From contig JANQKO010000585.1 of the NCBI GenBank assembly GCA_028281075.1, positions 1 through 11,703 of the forward strand: a stretch of DNA of 11,703 bases, in the 5' to 3' direction. This stretch comes from Alphaproteobacteria bacterium. Its GTDB lineage: Bacteria > Pseudomonadota > Alphaproteobacteria > GCA-2731375. Below are positions 1-6,601 of this stretch, piece by piece. The translations under genes were made by a program, and so were the position numbers. A model generated the notes under the pieces. The model had not been told where the DNA came from. It saw only the letters and a list, made by a program, of their open reading frames with translations, and searched no databases. Position 1 is the first letter of the stretch; the number at the start of each line of letters is the position of its first letter.

Positions 1-399
1 TGACGCCCGGACGAGCGCGGAATTGCGTTTCAGCGCGGCGACGATGCCGACCGGCAGCCCGACGGCGACGGCCAGCAGCAGCGCCGACAGCGTCAGGCGC
101 AGCGTGTCGGGAATACGGTCGGCGAACATCTCGGTCACCGGAATGCCGGTGAAGATGCTGCGGCCGAACTCGCCCCGCGCGATATCCCGGAGATAGCGGC
201 CGTACTGCACGGCGATGCCGCGGTCGAGCCCGAGCTGCTGCCTGAGCTCCGCGCGCTGCGCCTCCGGCGTATCGGGCGGCAGCAGGTGGTAGGTCGGGTC
301 GCCGCTGATCCGCGTGGCGACGAACACGGCCGTCACCACGATCCACAGCGTCAGCAGCCCCCGCAGGCCTCGCCAGAAAAAGAAGCTGCCCGACACCAC
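1..399 (-). CDS. DppB-type peptide/nickel ABC transporter permease, N-terminal part (cut by the window edge)
   Basis: Reading leftward from a GTG at 399-397 gives 133 uninterrupted codons to the window edge. The protein opens with a hydrophobic helix (FFFWRGLRGLLTLWIVVTA, about residues 6-24). A periplasmic stretch follows with SGDPTYHLLPPDTPEA, then QLGLD and YGRYLRDIARGEFGRS, the usual N-terminal signature of DppB/OppB/NikB permeases. A second membrane segment starts near residue 102 (LTLSALLLAVAVGLPVG). Such proteins form half of the inner-membrane channel for peptides, nickel or similar solutes and normally span about 310-330 residues, so more than half is missing here. The frame stays open upstream to a stop at 471-469 without a better start. 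A second GTG directly follows (396-394), and only a weak GGGTAGAG lies before the first. It diverges from the LysR gene, which may control it. The family call is firm; the substrate is unknown. Confidence 0.85.
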   Translation of the reverse strand, partial: MVSGSFFFWRGLRGLLTLWIVVTAVFVATRISGDPTYHLLPPDTPEAQRAELRQQLGLDRGIAVQYGRYLRDIARGEFGRSIFTGIPVTEMFADRIPDTLRLTLSALLLAVAVGLPVGIVAALKRNSALVRAS

Positions 400-485
400 C
401 GCTCTACCCGTGACGCAGTTCCTTTCGCCGGACGGCGTGCCGCCACGCCCGCCCCGGCGTCTCTTGCATTAGGGATAGCGAGTGC

Positions 486-512
486 TTGACGTTCTGAAAA
501 TCCGGAAATAAT
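486..512 (+). promoter_or_regulatory. Possible promoter of the LysR gene
   Basis: TTGACG (486-491) matches five of six -35 consensus bases and AATAAT (507-512) matches five of six -10 bases. The spacer is 15 bases, shorter than the ideal 17. The -10 box lies inside the LysR-type dyad at 503-527, so bound regulator would occlude it, consistent with negative autoregulation. The short spacer keeps the call tentative. Confidence 0.4.
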
Positions 513-527
513 TGTGTTTCATTTCTG
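503..527. promoter_or_regulatory. Candidate LysR-type operator (T-N11-A dyad)
   Basis: The arms CGGAAAT (503-509) and ATTTCTG (521-527) are inverted repeats, matching in six of seven positions around an 11-base centre. The inner GAAAT/ATTTC arms match perfectly. T509 and A521 satisfy the T-N11-A rule for LysR-family binding sites. The site lies 17 bases upstream of the LysR start codon, inside the spacer shared with the divergent permease, where LysR regulators usually bind to repress themselves and control the divergent gene. Binding by this particular regulator is inferred. Confidence 0.6.
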
Positions 528-543
528 ATTTCAAGAACATGAG

Positions 544-1470
544 ATGATCAGCAATCTCCGGCATTTCAGCTATGTCGCCGCCGTCGCCAAGCACGGCAGC
601 CTGGTCGCCGCGGCGGCCCAGCTCAACGTCTCGCCGTCGGCGATCAGCGCCGCCATCAAGGCCTGCGAGGACGAATTCGGCTACGAGATCTTCGTGCGCC
701 GGCCGGCGAAGCGCCTGCAGCTCACACCGCTGGGCCAGGACTTTGTGCGCCAGGTCGCCGGCATCCTCGAACGCTTCGAGGCCTTCCACGACGCCGCCCG
801 CGGTCTGGGGCAGAACCCGGTCGGCCAGGTCTCGGTCGGCTGCTTCAGCTCGTTCGCGCGCCGGATCGTGCCGCCGGTGATGGCTCATCTCGCCGACGCC
901 CATCCGCAGCTCTCGATCGCCCTCACCGAGGCCGACCATACCGGGCTCGCCGACGGCCTGAAGACCGGCGCCATCGAAGCGGCGATCATCTATGACTTCG
1001 TGCAGGATCGCAGCCTCGTCTACGAACCGCTGCTGGAGGTGCGTCCCTATGTGATGCTGCCCGAGGCGCATCCGTTGGCCGGCGAAGCGTGTATCCATCT
1101 CGCCCAGGTCGCGGACGAGAACCTGGTCTGCATCGACGAGCCGTTCATTCGCGATTACCTGATCACGCTGTTCGCCGCCAACGGCCTGACGCCGCGGATC
1201 TGGCGGTTCTCCAAGTCGATCGGCATGCTGTTGAGCCTGGTGGCCCATGGGCTCGGCTATTCCATCGCCTTCCTGCGCTCGCACAGCGTCATCGAGCCCG
1301 GCCACCGTCTGCGCAGCATCCGGATCGCGGATGCCGTGCCGACGCACAACATGGTCATCGCCACCAATCCGCAGATGACCCGCACCCGCCGCGTCGACGC
1401 CTTCACCGCCGCCTGTCACCACGTCATGAACAGCGGCGGTCTGAAGAAACGCTTTCAGGTCGGGGTGTGA
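544..1470 (+). CDS. LysR-family transcriptional regulator
   Basis: A 308-residue protein of standard LysR length. The N-terminal winged helix-turn-helix is clear: NLRHFSYVAAVAKHGS, then AAAAQLNVSPSAISAAIKA (about 22-40) and the wing EFGYEIFVRR...LTPLG (about 45-64). A linker helix follows, then the effector-binding domain from about residue 93 (VGQVSVGCFSSFARRIVPPVM) to the C terminus. The start at 544 is supported because an in-frame stop lies at 526-528 and the helix-turn-helix begins at the expected distance. It diverges from the DppB-type permease, the most likely target given the dyad between them. Its 3' end is convergent with the GFA gene, with 6 bases between the stop codons. The effector cannot be inferred; a link to the liv operon on its other side is possible but less likely. 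Confidence 0.93.
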   Translation: MISNLRHFSYVAAVAKHGSLVAAAAQLNVSPSAISAAIKACEDEFGYEIFVRRPAKRLQLTPLGQDFVRQVAGILERFEAFHDAARGLGQNPVGQVSVGCFSSFARRIVPPVMAHLADAHPQLSIALTEADHTGLADGLKTGAIEAAIIYDFVQDRSLVYEPLLEVRPYVMLPEAHPLAGEACIHLAQVADENLVCIDEPFIRDYLITLFAANGLTPRIWRFSKSIGMLLSLVAHGLGYSIAFLRSHSVIEPGHRLRSIRIADAVPTHNMVIATNPQMTRTRRVDAFTAACHHVMNSGGLKKRFQVGV

Positions 1471-1476
1471 GGCGGC

Positions 1477-1869
1477 CTATGCCTCGAAACGGTCCGTGGC
1501 GTCACGATCGCGGTCGTATTGCCGCGTCAGCGGAAACGGCGGCAGCCAGGACTCGCGGCGGATGGTCCAGCTTTCGTAGGTCGGTATCAGTTGGTCAGGG
1601 GCATCGAGCGCCCCCAGATGCACTTCGATTTCGTCTCCGCTGCGGGCAAAAACCGACGCGCCGCAGCGGGGGCAGAAATGCCGCCCGTCATACTCGCGCG
1701 TTTCACCTTCGATCGTCACCGCGTCCTCGGCAAACACCGCGGCGGCATAAAACAGGGCGCCATGATGCTTGCGGCAGTTCAGGCAATGGCAGATGCCAAC
1801 CCGGTAAGGGCGTCCCGACGCCACGATTCGAACGTTGCCGCACAGGCAACCGCCGGTGAACCGGTCCAT
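1477..1869 (-). CDS. GFA/CENP-V-domain zinc protein
   Basis: A 130-residue protein carrying the full cysteine pattern of the GFA (glutathione-dependent formaldehyde-activating enzyme-like) fold: C8 and C10 in GGCLCG, C27, C29 and C32 in CHCLNC, and C66 and C69 in FCPRCG. These seven cysteines bind the two zinc ions typical of the family. Most members are uncharacterised; the founding Gfa was proposed to help join formaldehyde to glutathione, a role since questioned. AGAGGAGG lies 7 bases before the ATG at 1869 and fixes the start. The gene begins 24 bases beyond the livF stop on the same strand and probably forms the last cistron of the liv operon. Its stop faces the LysR stop, and no clear terminator lies between them. 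The domain call is firm; a formaldehyde-related role is only suggested. Confidence 0.9.
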   Translation of the reverse strand: MDRFTGGCLCGNVRIVASGRPYRVGICHCLNCRKHHGALFYAAAVFAEDAVTIEGETREYDGRHFCPRCGASVFARSGDEIEVHLGALDAPDQLIPTYESWTIRRESWLPPFPLTRQYDRDRDATDRFEA

Positions 1870-1892
1870 GCCACGCCTCCTCTAAGCTGTCT

Positions 1893-2594
1893 CTATATCC
1901 CCAAATAGGCCCGCTTCAAATCCGCGTTCTCCAGCAGTTCCGCCGCCGCGCCCGAGAGCGTGACGGCGCCGTTCTCGATTACATAAGCGCGGTCGGCGAG
2001 CGCCAGTGACTGCATCACGTTCTGCTCGACCAGCACGACCGCCAGGCCGTCGTCGTTGATACGGCGGATCAGCGCGAACATCTGCTCGACCAGCAGCGGC
2101 GACAGGCCGAGCGACGGCTCGTCCAGGATCAAGAGCTTCGGCTCGGCCATCAGGCCGCGGCCGATCGCCAGCATCTGCTGCTCGCCACCCGACAGCGTGC
2201 CGGCGGCCTGGCCCAGGCGTTCCTCGAGGCGCGGAAAGATTTCCAGCACGCGCGCGATATTGGCCGCCCGGTTCGGCTTGCCGCGGCGGTAGCTGCCGAG
2301 CTCCAGGTTCTCGCGCACGCTCATGTTCGGAAAGATGCGCCGGCCTTCCGGCACCTGCACCAGGCCGCGTTCGACGATGGCCTCCGAGGCGGCGCCGGTG
2401 ACGTCCTCGCCGGCGAAACGGACGCTGCCGGCGAACGGCCGGTACAGCCCGCTGATATTGTTGTTGAGCGTGGTCTTGCCGGCGCCGTTGCTGCCCAGGA
2501 CGGCGACGATCTCGCCGTCCGCGACATCGATGTCGATGCCGCGCAGGATCCTGACCTGGCCGTAGCCGGCCTCCAGCCCGCGCACCTCAAGCAT
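1893..2594 (-). CDS. livF: Branched-chain amino acid/amide ABC transporter ATPase, LivF type
   Basis: The second ATPase of a HAAT transporter, cytoplasmic and powering import with LivG. Starting at ATG 2594 the protein has 233 residues, the normal LivF length. It shows Walker A GSNGAGKTT (34-42), signature LSGGEQQ (134-140) and Walker B LLILDEP (154-160). VEQN (189-192) has Gln in place of the switch histidine, as is usual for LivF. The LivF hallmark YVIENG is near 204-209 and the end is LKRAYLGI. A longer frame from 2633 is open, but its 13 extra residues do not resemble LivF. GGAGG about 7 bases before 2594 supports the shorter start. The first 8 bases (ATGCTTGA) overlap the livG end, implying translational coupling. 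The symbol reflects family, not proven leucine transport. Confidence 0.93.
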   Translation of the reverse strand: MLEVRGLEAGYGQVRILRGIDIDVADGEIVAVLGSNGAGKTTLNNNISGLYRPFAGSVRFAGEDVTGAASEAIVERGLVQVPEGRRIFPNMSVRENLELGSYRRGKPNRAANIARVLEIFPRLEERLGQAAGTLSGGEQQMLAIGRGLMAEPKLLILDEPSLGLSPLLVEQMFALIRRINDDGLAVVLVEQNVMQSLALADRAYVIENGAVTLSGAAAELLENADLKRAYLGI

Positions 2595-3333
2595 GGCCGT
2601 CCTCCGGCGTGCGCATGCGCTCGGCCGCGCCATGGCCCAGATAGGCCTCGACCACGCGCGGGTCGGCGGCGATCTCGGCCGGCGCGCCTTCGGCGATCAG
2701 CACGCCGTCATTGAGGACATAGGTATAGTCCGACAGGTTCATCACCGCCTGCATCACGTGCTCGATCAGGAAGATGGTGATGCCGCCGGCGCGGATCTGC
2801 TTGATCAGGCCGACGATCTCGTCGATCTCGGTCGGGTTCAGGCCGGCCATGACCTCGTCCAGCAGCAGGAGCTGCGGCTCGGTGGCGAGCGCCCGGGCCA
2901 GCTCCAGCCGCTTGCGTCCGGCGACCGTCAGGCCGTCGGCCGGCTGCTCGGCCTGCGCCGCCATGCCGACGCGGTCCAGCACCGCGCGGGCGCGCGTCGC
3001 CGCCTCGCGCCGGTCCGCCGTGCGGTGATAGGCACCGACCATGACGTTCTCCAGCGTCGTCAGGCCGGCGAAGGGCTGGGTGATCTGGAATGTCCGCACC
3101 ATGCCGCGGCCGCAAATCCGGTGCGGCTTCAGGCCGGCGAGGTCGCGGTCCTGGAAACGCACGCTGCCGGCGTCCGGCGTCAGGAAGCCGGCGACCATGG
3201 CGAACAGCGTCGTCTTGCCGGCGCCGTTCGGCCCGATCAGCGAGACGATCCGGCCGGCGTCGACGCTGAGGTCGACGTTGCTGACCGCGGCCAGGCCGCC
3301 GAAGGATTTCGACAGGCCGCGGACGTCAAGCAT
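2587..3333 (-). CDS. livG: Branched-chain amino acid/amide ABC transporter ATPase, LivG type
   Basis: A 248-residue cytoplasmic ATPase partnering LivF beneath LivH/LivM. It shows Walker A GPNGAGKTT (34-42), the Q-loop TFQITQPF (Gln83), Walker B LLLLDE (155-160), the D-loop region AGLNPTE and switch histidine in IEHVM (His192). The signature segment reads LTVAGRKRLELARAL (135-149) rather than LSGGQ, and the residue after the Walker B Glu is Val rather than Pro. To my recollection both occur in a LivG subgroup, so the protein is probably active. The C terminus extends beyond YLGHG by about 14 residues (to AERMRTPEDGHA), slightly past the usual LivG end. The gene overlaps livM by 8 bases upstream and livF by 8 downstream, so the three are very probably translated in a coupled way. 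Confidence 0.93.
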   Translation of the reverse strand: MLDVRGLSKSFGGLAAVSNVDLSVDAGRIVSLIGPNGAGKTTLFAMVAGFLTPDAGSVRFQDRDLAGLKPHRICGRGMVRTFQITQPFAGLTTLENVMVGAYHRTADRREAATRARAVLDRVGMAAQAEQPADGLTVAGRKRLELARALATEPQLLLLDEVMAGLNPTEIDEIVGLIKQIRAGGITIFLIEHVMQAVMNLSDYTYVLNDGVLIAEGAPAEIAADPRVVEAYLGHGAAERMRTPEDGHA

Positions 3334-4288
3334 CTTCGGCGTCCTTCGGCCGCGCCCGGCCCTTGAACAGGCCGATCAGGCCGTTCGGCAGGTAGCCGAT
3401 GATGGCGATCAGGATCAGGCCGTAGACGATCAGGCTCAGGCCCGGTGTCTGGATATAGTGGCGCGTGACCTCGTTGACGCCGTGCAGCACGAACGACCCG
3501 ACCAGCGGCCCGAACACCGTGCCCATGCCGCCGACGATGCTGACCAGCAGCATCTCGACCGAGGTCGCGACGCCATAGGCGATCGGCGGATCGATATAGA
3601 GGAACTTCTGGGCATAGAAGGTGCCACCGACGCCGCCCATGGCGCCCGAGATCATGATCGCGTACATCTTGCAGCGGAACGCGTTCACGCCCAGCGCCTC
3701 GGCCGCGTCCTCGTTCTCGCGGATGGCTTTCAGGTAGGCGCCGAAGCGCGAGCGTTCGAGCCACCAGGCGATGGCCAGCGACACCACCGTCAGCGCCAGC
3801 GCGATATAGTAATAGCCGGCCGGATCGTCGAACTGCAGGCGCGCGAGGCCCGGCTCGTGCTCGATGAAGATGCCGATGCCGCCGCCGGTGAACTCGACCG
3901 AGTTGGCCAGCACCTTGAACACTTCCGCGAAGGCGAGCGTGATCAGCGCGAAATAGGAGCCGCGCAGGCCGTAGCGGAAACTCAGGAAACCGACGAAGGC
4001 GCCGACCGCGGCGCCGGCGAAGAGCGCCGCGATGGCGCCGATCCAGGCGTCGATGCCGAAGGTCATCAGCAGGATCGAGGAGGTATAGGCGCCGGTGCCG
4101 AAGAACACGACGCTGCCGAACGAGAACTGGCCGGCATAGCCGCCGAGAATGTTCCAGGACTGGCCCAGGAAGGCGCTGAACAGGATCAGCGTCAGCACGT
4201 CGATCAGGAACCGGTTGGCGATCAGCAGCGGCGCGATCAGCGCCAGCACCAGCAGCGCCGCCAGGAACAGGAGTGTCCGGACCGCCAC
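3326..4288 (-). CDS. livM: Branched-chain amino acid/amide ABC transporter permease, LivM type
   Basis: A 320-residue integral membrane protein, within the usual LivM range. Hydrophobic segments span most of its length, starting at residues 4-23 (RTLLFLAALLVLALIAPLLI). Family hallmarks include SAFLGQSWNILGGYAGQFSFG (about 38-58), GLRGSYFALITLAFAEVF near 108-125, the cytoplasmic coupling stretch SRFGAYLKAIRENEDAAEALGVN near 180-202 that contacts an ATPase, and VGGMGTVFGPLVGS near 253-266. The start codon is GTG (4288-4286), with AAGG about 9 bases upstream and the livH stop 4 bases away, so translation probably depends on ribosomes finishing livH. The 3' end overlaps livG by 8 bases. It forms the channel with LivH; the transported compound is unknown. 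Confidence 0.93.
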   Translation of the reverse strand: MAVRTLLFLAALLVLALIAPLLIANRFLIDVLTLILFSAFLGQSWNILGGYAGQFSFGSVVFFGTGAYTSSILLMTFGIDAWIGAIAALFAGAAVGAFVGFLSFRYGLRGSYFALITLAFAEVFKVLANSVEFTGGGIGIFIEHEPGLARLQFDDPAGYYYIALALTVVSLAIAWWLERSRFGAYLKAIRENEDAAEALGVNAFRCKMYAIMISGAMGGVGGTFYAQKFLYIDPPIAYGVATSVEMLLVSIVGGMGTVFGPLVGSFVLHGVNEVTRHYIQTPGLSLIVYGLILIAIIGYLPNGLIGLFKGRARPKDAEDA

Positions 4289-4292
4289 GGCG

Positions 4293-5165
4293 TCAGACCT
4301 TGGACCCGAACAGGCCGGTCGGCCGGAACAGCAAAATCAGGATGAAGATCAGCGAGATGCCGATCTGGCCCAGGCTCTCGCCCAGATAGAGCCCGCCGAC
4401 CGACTCGGTGATGCCGATGATGAAGCCGCCGACCAGCGCGCCGACGAAGCTGCCCATGCCGCCCAGCACCACGATGGTAAAGGCGATGATGACGAAGATG
4501 TTGCCGGTCGATGGATCGACATAGAACGAGGGCAGCAGCAGGCAGCCGGCCGCGCCCAGGCAGGCGATGCCGATGCCGTAGCTCAGCGCGAAGACATGCT
4601 CGACATTGATGCCGACCAGCCGCGCGCCCTGCCGCTCCTTGGCGACGGCGCGGATCGCCTTGCCCATGTCGGTCTTCGCCATCAGCAGCCACAGCAGCAG
4701 GCAGATCGTGAGCGAGGCGAAGAACGAGATCACCTTGGGCAGCGCCAGGAACACGAACCCCAGGTCGAGTGACTCGTACGCATAGGGCACGTCAATGGTC
4801 TGCTGGTCGGCGCTGAACAGGAACAGCGCGCCGTTCTCGAACACGATCGCCAGGCCCAGCGTGATCAGCAGGATGTTCTGGTCGCGCCCGTGCGCCAGCT
4901 TGCCGATGCCCCAGCGGTAGAGCGCATAGCCGAAGAAGAAGCTGCCCGGCACCACGATCAGCAGCGAGACATAGGGATCGATGCCGGCCAGGCTGAAGAG
5001 ATAGAAGGTGGCGTAGAGCGCCAGCATCAGCAGCGCGCCGTGCGCGAAGTTGATGATGTGCAGCACGCCGTAGATCAGCGTCAGCCCCAGCGCCACCAGC
5101 GCGTAGATCGCCCCGAACATCAGTCCGTTGACGATTGCCGCCGGCATCATGGTCATCGACAGCAT
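4293..5165 (-). CDS. livH: Branched-chain amino acid/amide ABC transporter permease, LivH type
   Basis: A 290-residue inner-membrane permease of standard LivH length. It opens with the family signature NGLMFGAIYALVALGLTLIYGVL, followed by HIINFAHGALLML. Later come ITLGLAIVFENGALFLF, the coupling segment TDMGKAIRAVAKERQGARLVGIN, and VVLGGMGSFVGALVGGFIIG, ending in FRPTGLFGSK. GAAGG about 7 bases before ATG 5165 supports this start, although in-frame ATGs at residues 4, 6 and 7 are close. Downstream livM begins 4 bases past the stop. Upstream a 94-base spacer with a strong hairpin separates it from the binding-protein gene. LivH and LivM together form the pore for small amino acids, amides or similar solutes. 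Confidence 0.93.
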   Translation of the reverse strand: MLSMTMMPAAIVNGLMFGAIYALVALGLTLIYGVLHIINFAHGALLMLALYATFYLFSLAGIDPYVSLLIVVPGSFFFGYALYRWGIGKLAHGRDQNILLITLGLAIVFENGALFLFSADQQTIDVPYAYESLDLGFVFLALPKVISFFASLTICLLLWLLMAKTDMGKAIRAVAKERQGARLVGINVEHVFALSYGIGIACLGAAGCLLLPSFYVDPSTGNIFVIIAFTIVVLGGMGSFVGALVGGFIIGITESVGGLYLGESLGQIGISLIFILILLFRPTGLFGSKV

Positions 5166-5192
5166 GGCGCCGCCTTCGTTTCTTTAAACGCT

Positions 5193-5225
5193 CCCTCTCC
5201 CCCGCCCGCGTGGCGGGGGAGAGGG
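5193..5225. repeat. Perfect 14-bp hairpin between the binding-protein gene and livH
   Basis: CCCTCTCCCCCGCC (5193-5206) and GGCGGGGGAGAGGG (5212-5225) pair perfectly in all 14 positions around a 5-base loop. It occupies the spacer between two genes of the same operon. In the minus-strand transcript it is followed by AGCGTTTAAAG rather than a run of U, so it is not a classical terminator. Similar GC-rich palindromes are scattered between genes in many alphaproteobacteria (recollection). In this position it most likely stabilises the upstream binding-protein mRNA or attenuates transcription into livHMGF. Confidence 0.85.
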
Positions 5226-5259
5226 GAACGCCGGTACGTCGGGGCTGGGCCGGACCGCC

Positions 5260-6504
5260 TCAGGCGCGCGGCCGTGGGAACACGGGCTTGGCCGTCGCGA
5301 ACTCGGTCGGATAGATGATGTCGACGTCGCCCTTCAACGCCTGGATCGAGACGGCGCGCGAGCCGGTGTTCTGGCCGTTGACGAACTTGGTCGGCCCGTA
5401 GGGCATGATCAGCGGATCGAGCGTGCTGCTCTCCAGCGCCGCGATGACCGCGTCGTTGTCGGTCGAGCCGGCCCGCTCGAAGGCGTCGTGCAGCAGCCGG
5501 ATCGAGTTGTAGGCGAGGTAAACTTCAAACGTGAAGAACTTGCCGTCGGCCTCGACTCGGCCGCGCATCTCCCGCGCCACCTCGGATTTCGGATTGTACC
5601 AGTGGTTGACGTCGATCATGTATTCGGCGACGTCGGGCAGGTCGTTGATGAACTTGAAGTTGAAGCCGCCGCCCAGCACCGAATAGCTGGCCGCGAAATC
5701 GATCCGCTGTTGCTTCAGCGTGCGCGCCAGCAGCACGTATTCGCCGGGATAGTTGATCGGCATCACCACGTCGGGTTTCATCGACTTGATGCGCAGCGCG
5801 ATGTTGTCGAAGTTGCGGGTCGGGTTGGCGTGCTTGATCGTCTCCAGCACGTCGAAACCCTGCTGCGGCAGCAGTTCCTGCATCAGCTTCGCCGTGCCGC
5901 TGCCATATTCCGATTCCTCGTGCACCACCACGACGGTCTTCGCCGGCGAGCCGGCCGCCTTGTTGATCCGGCCCAGGTTGACGGCGGCGTCGTTGGCGAT
6001 GCGGCCGTAGCCGTCGGCCATGCGGAACACGTTCTTCAGCCCGCGCCCGACCAGGCGGTCGGAAACGCCGATGTCGATCGAGAAGGGGAGGTTGTACTTC
6101 GCCGCCGCGGCGGTCGCCGCCAGCCCGACCGAGCTCTGGTAGCAGCCGGAGAAGGCGTTTACGCCGGCCTCGTTCATCTTCTCGACCTCGGCCGCGCCGA
6201 TCTGCGGCTTCGCCTGCGAGTCGCCCAGCACGGCTTCCAGCTTGGCCCCGCCCATGGACTTGACGCCGCCGGCGGCGTTGATGTCGTTGATCGCCAACTG
6301 GCAGCCATAGCGGCACTGGTTGCCGGCGAAGGCGAGGAAGCCGGTGACGGGATGGATCAGGCCGATCTTGACGCTGTGGCCGTCGGCGCGGGCGACATGC
6401 GGAAAGCCCAGGCTGCCGGCGGCGGCCAGCGCGCTTGCGCCGGCGACGAAGCGCCGCCGCGAAACGGATGTCCGGTTGCTGCGTTCGTGTGATTTCTTGC
6501 TCAT
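5260..6504 (-). CDS. HAAT-family (LivJ/LivK-like) periplasmic substrate-binding protein with Tat-type signal
   Basis: A 414-residue extracytoplasmic binding protein of the receptor-ligand-binding (Peripla_BP_6) type. The N terminus has a twin-arginine motif SRRRFVAG (15-22), a modest hydrophobic core and a likely cleavage site after ARA (residue 40), so export by Tat is expected. The mature part begins VKIGLIHPVTGFLAFAGNQ, the standard start of this fold, and includes the family motifs LAINDINAAGGV and VVVHEESEYGSG. AGGGAGGAG lies about 5 bases before ATG 6504. The gene has its own promoter candidate upstream and is first of the transporter set, followed by a hairpin and livHMGF. It delivers the ligand to LivHM. 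These receptors bind leucine-type amino acids, amides, urea or aromatic acids, and the ligand cannot be told by eye. Confidence 0.92.
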   Translation of the reverse strand: MSKKSHERSNRTSVSRRRFVAGASALAAAGSLGFPHVARADGHSVKIGLIHPVTGFLAFAGNQCRYGCQLAINDINAAGGVKSMGGAKLEAVLGDSQAKPQIGAAEVEKMNEAGVNAFSGCYQSSVGLAATAAAAKYNLPFSIDIGVSDRLVGRGLKNVFRMADGYGRIANDAAVNLGRINKAAGSPAKTVVVVHEESEYGSGTAKLMQELLPQQGFDVLETIKHANPTRNFDNIALRIKSMKPDVVMPINYPGEYVLLARTLKQQRIDFAASYSVLGGGFNFKFINDLPDVAEYMIDVNHWYNPKSEVAREMRGRVEADGKFFTFEVYLAYNSIRLLHDAFERAGSTDNDAVIAALESSTLDPLIMPYGPTKFVNGQNTGSRAVSIQALKGDVDIIYPTEFATAKPVFPRPRA

Positions 6505-6557
6505 CGTTGCTCCTCCCTGAGGTCGATTGCGTATCGAGCGGCGCGCGACTCGCCCTG

Positions 6558-6585
6558 ACTATAGGGCAGCGCCGGATCGGGTCAA
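6558..6585 (-). promoter_or_regulatory. Promoter of the binding-protein/liv operon
   Basis: On the minus strand TTGACC (6585-6580) and TATAGT (6563-6558) each match five of six consensus bases with a 16-base spacer, about 55 bases upstream of the binding-protein ATG. A short dyad, GCCCT-N6-AGGGC (6552-6567), encloses most of the -10 box and could be an operator. This gives the transporter operon a start independent of the dioxygenase gene just upstream. Confidence 0.65.
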
Positions 6586-6601
6586 AACCGGGCGCCGGCC
6601 G

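Noticed and set aside
469..1422. 317-codon minus-strand open frame opposite the LysR gene
   Set aside because: The LysR frame shows a full helix-turn-helix and normal length; the antisense product is low-complexity and Asp/Arg/Gly-rich.
1469..1485. GAGGC/GCCTC stem as a terminator between the LysR and GFA genes
   Set aside because: Only 5 bp with a 7-base loop, overlapping both gene ends and without a T run on either strand.
2595..2633. Upstream start extending LivF by 13 residues
   Set aside because: The extra residues (MARPSACARRRTA) do not fit LivF, and a GGAGG site just before 2594 supports the shorter, family-length protein.
3041..4345. 434-codon plus-strand open frame
   Set aside because: It lies antisense to the clear LivM gene and part of LivG, and its protein is dominated by Arg, Asp, Glu, Gln and Ala with no family motif, as expected for the shadow of a GC-rich membrane-protein gene.
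5488..6492. 334-codon plus-strand open frame
   Set aside because: Antisense to the substrate-binding protein, whose signal peptide and fold are clear; its composition is shadow-like.
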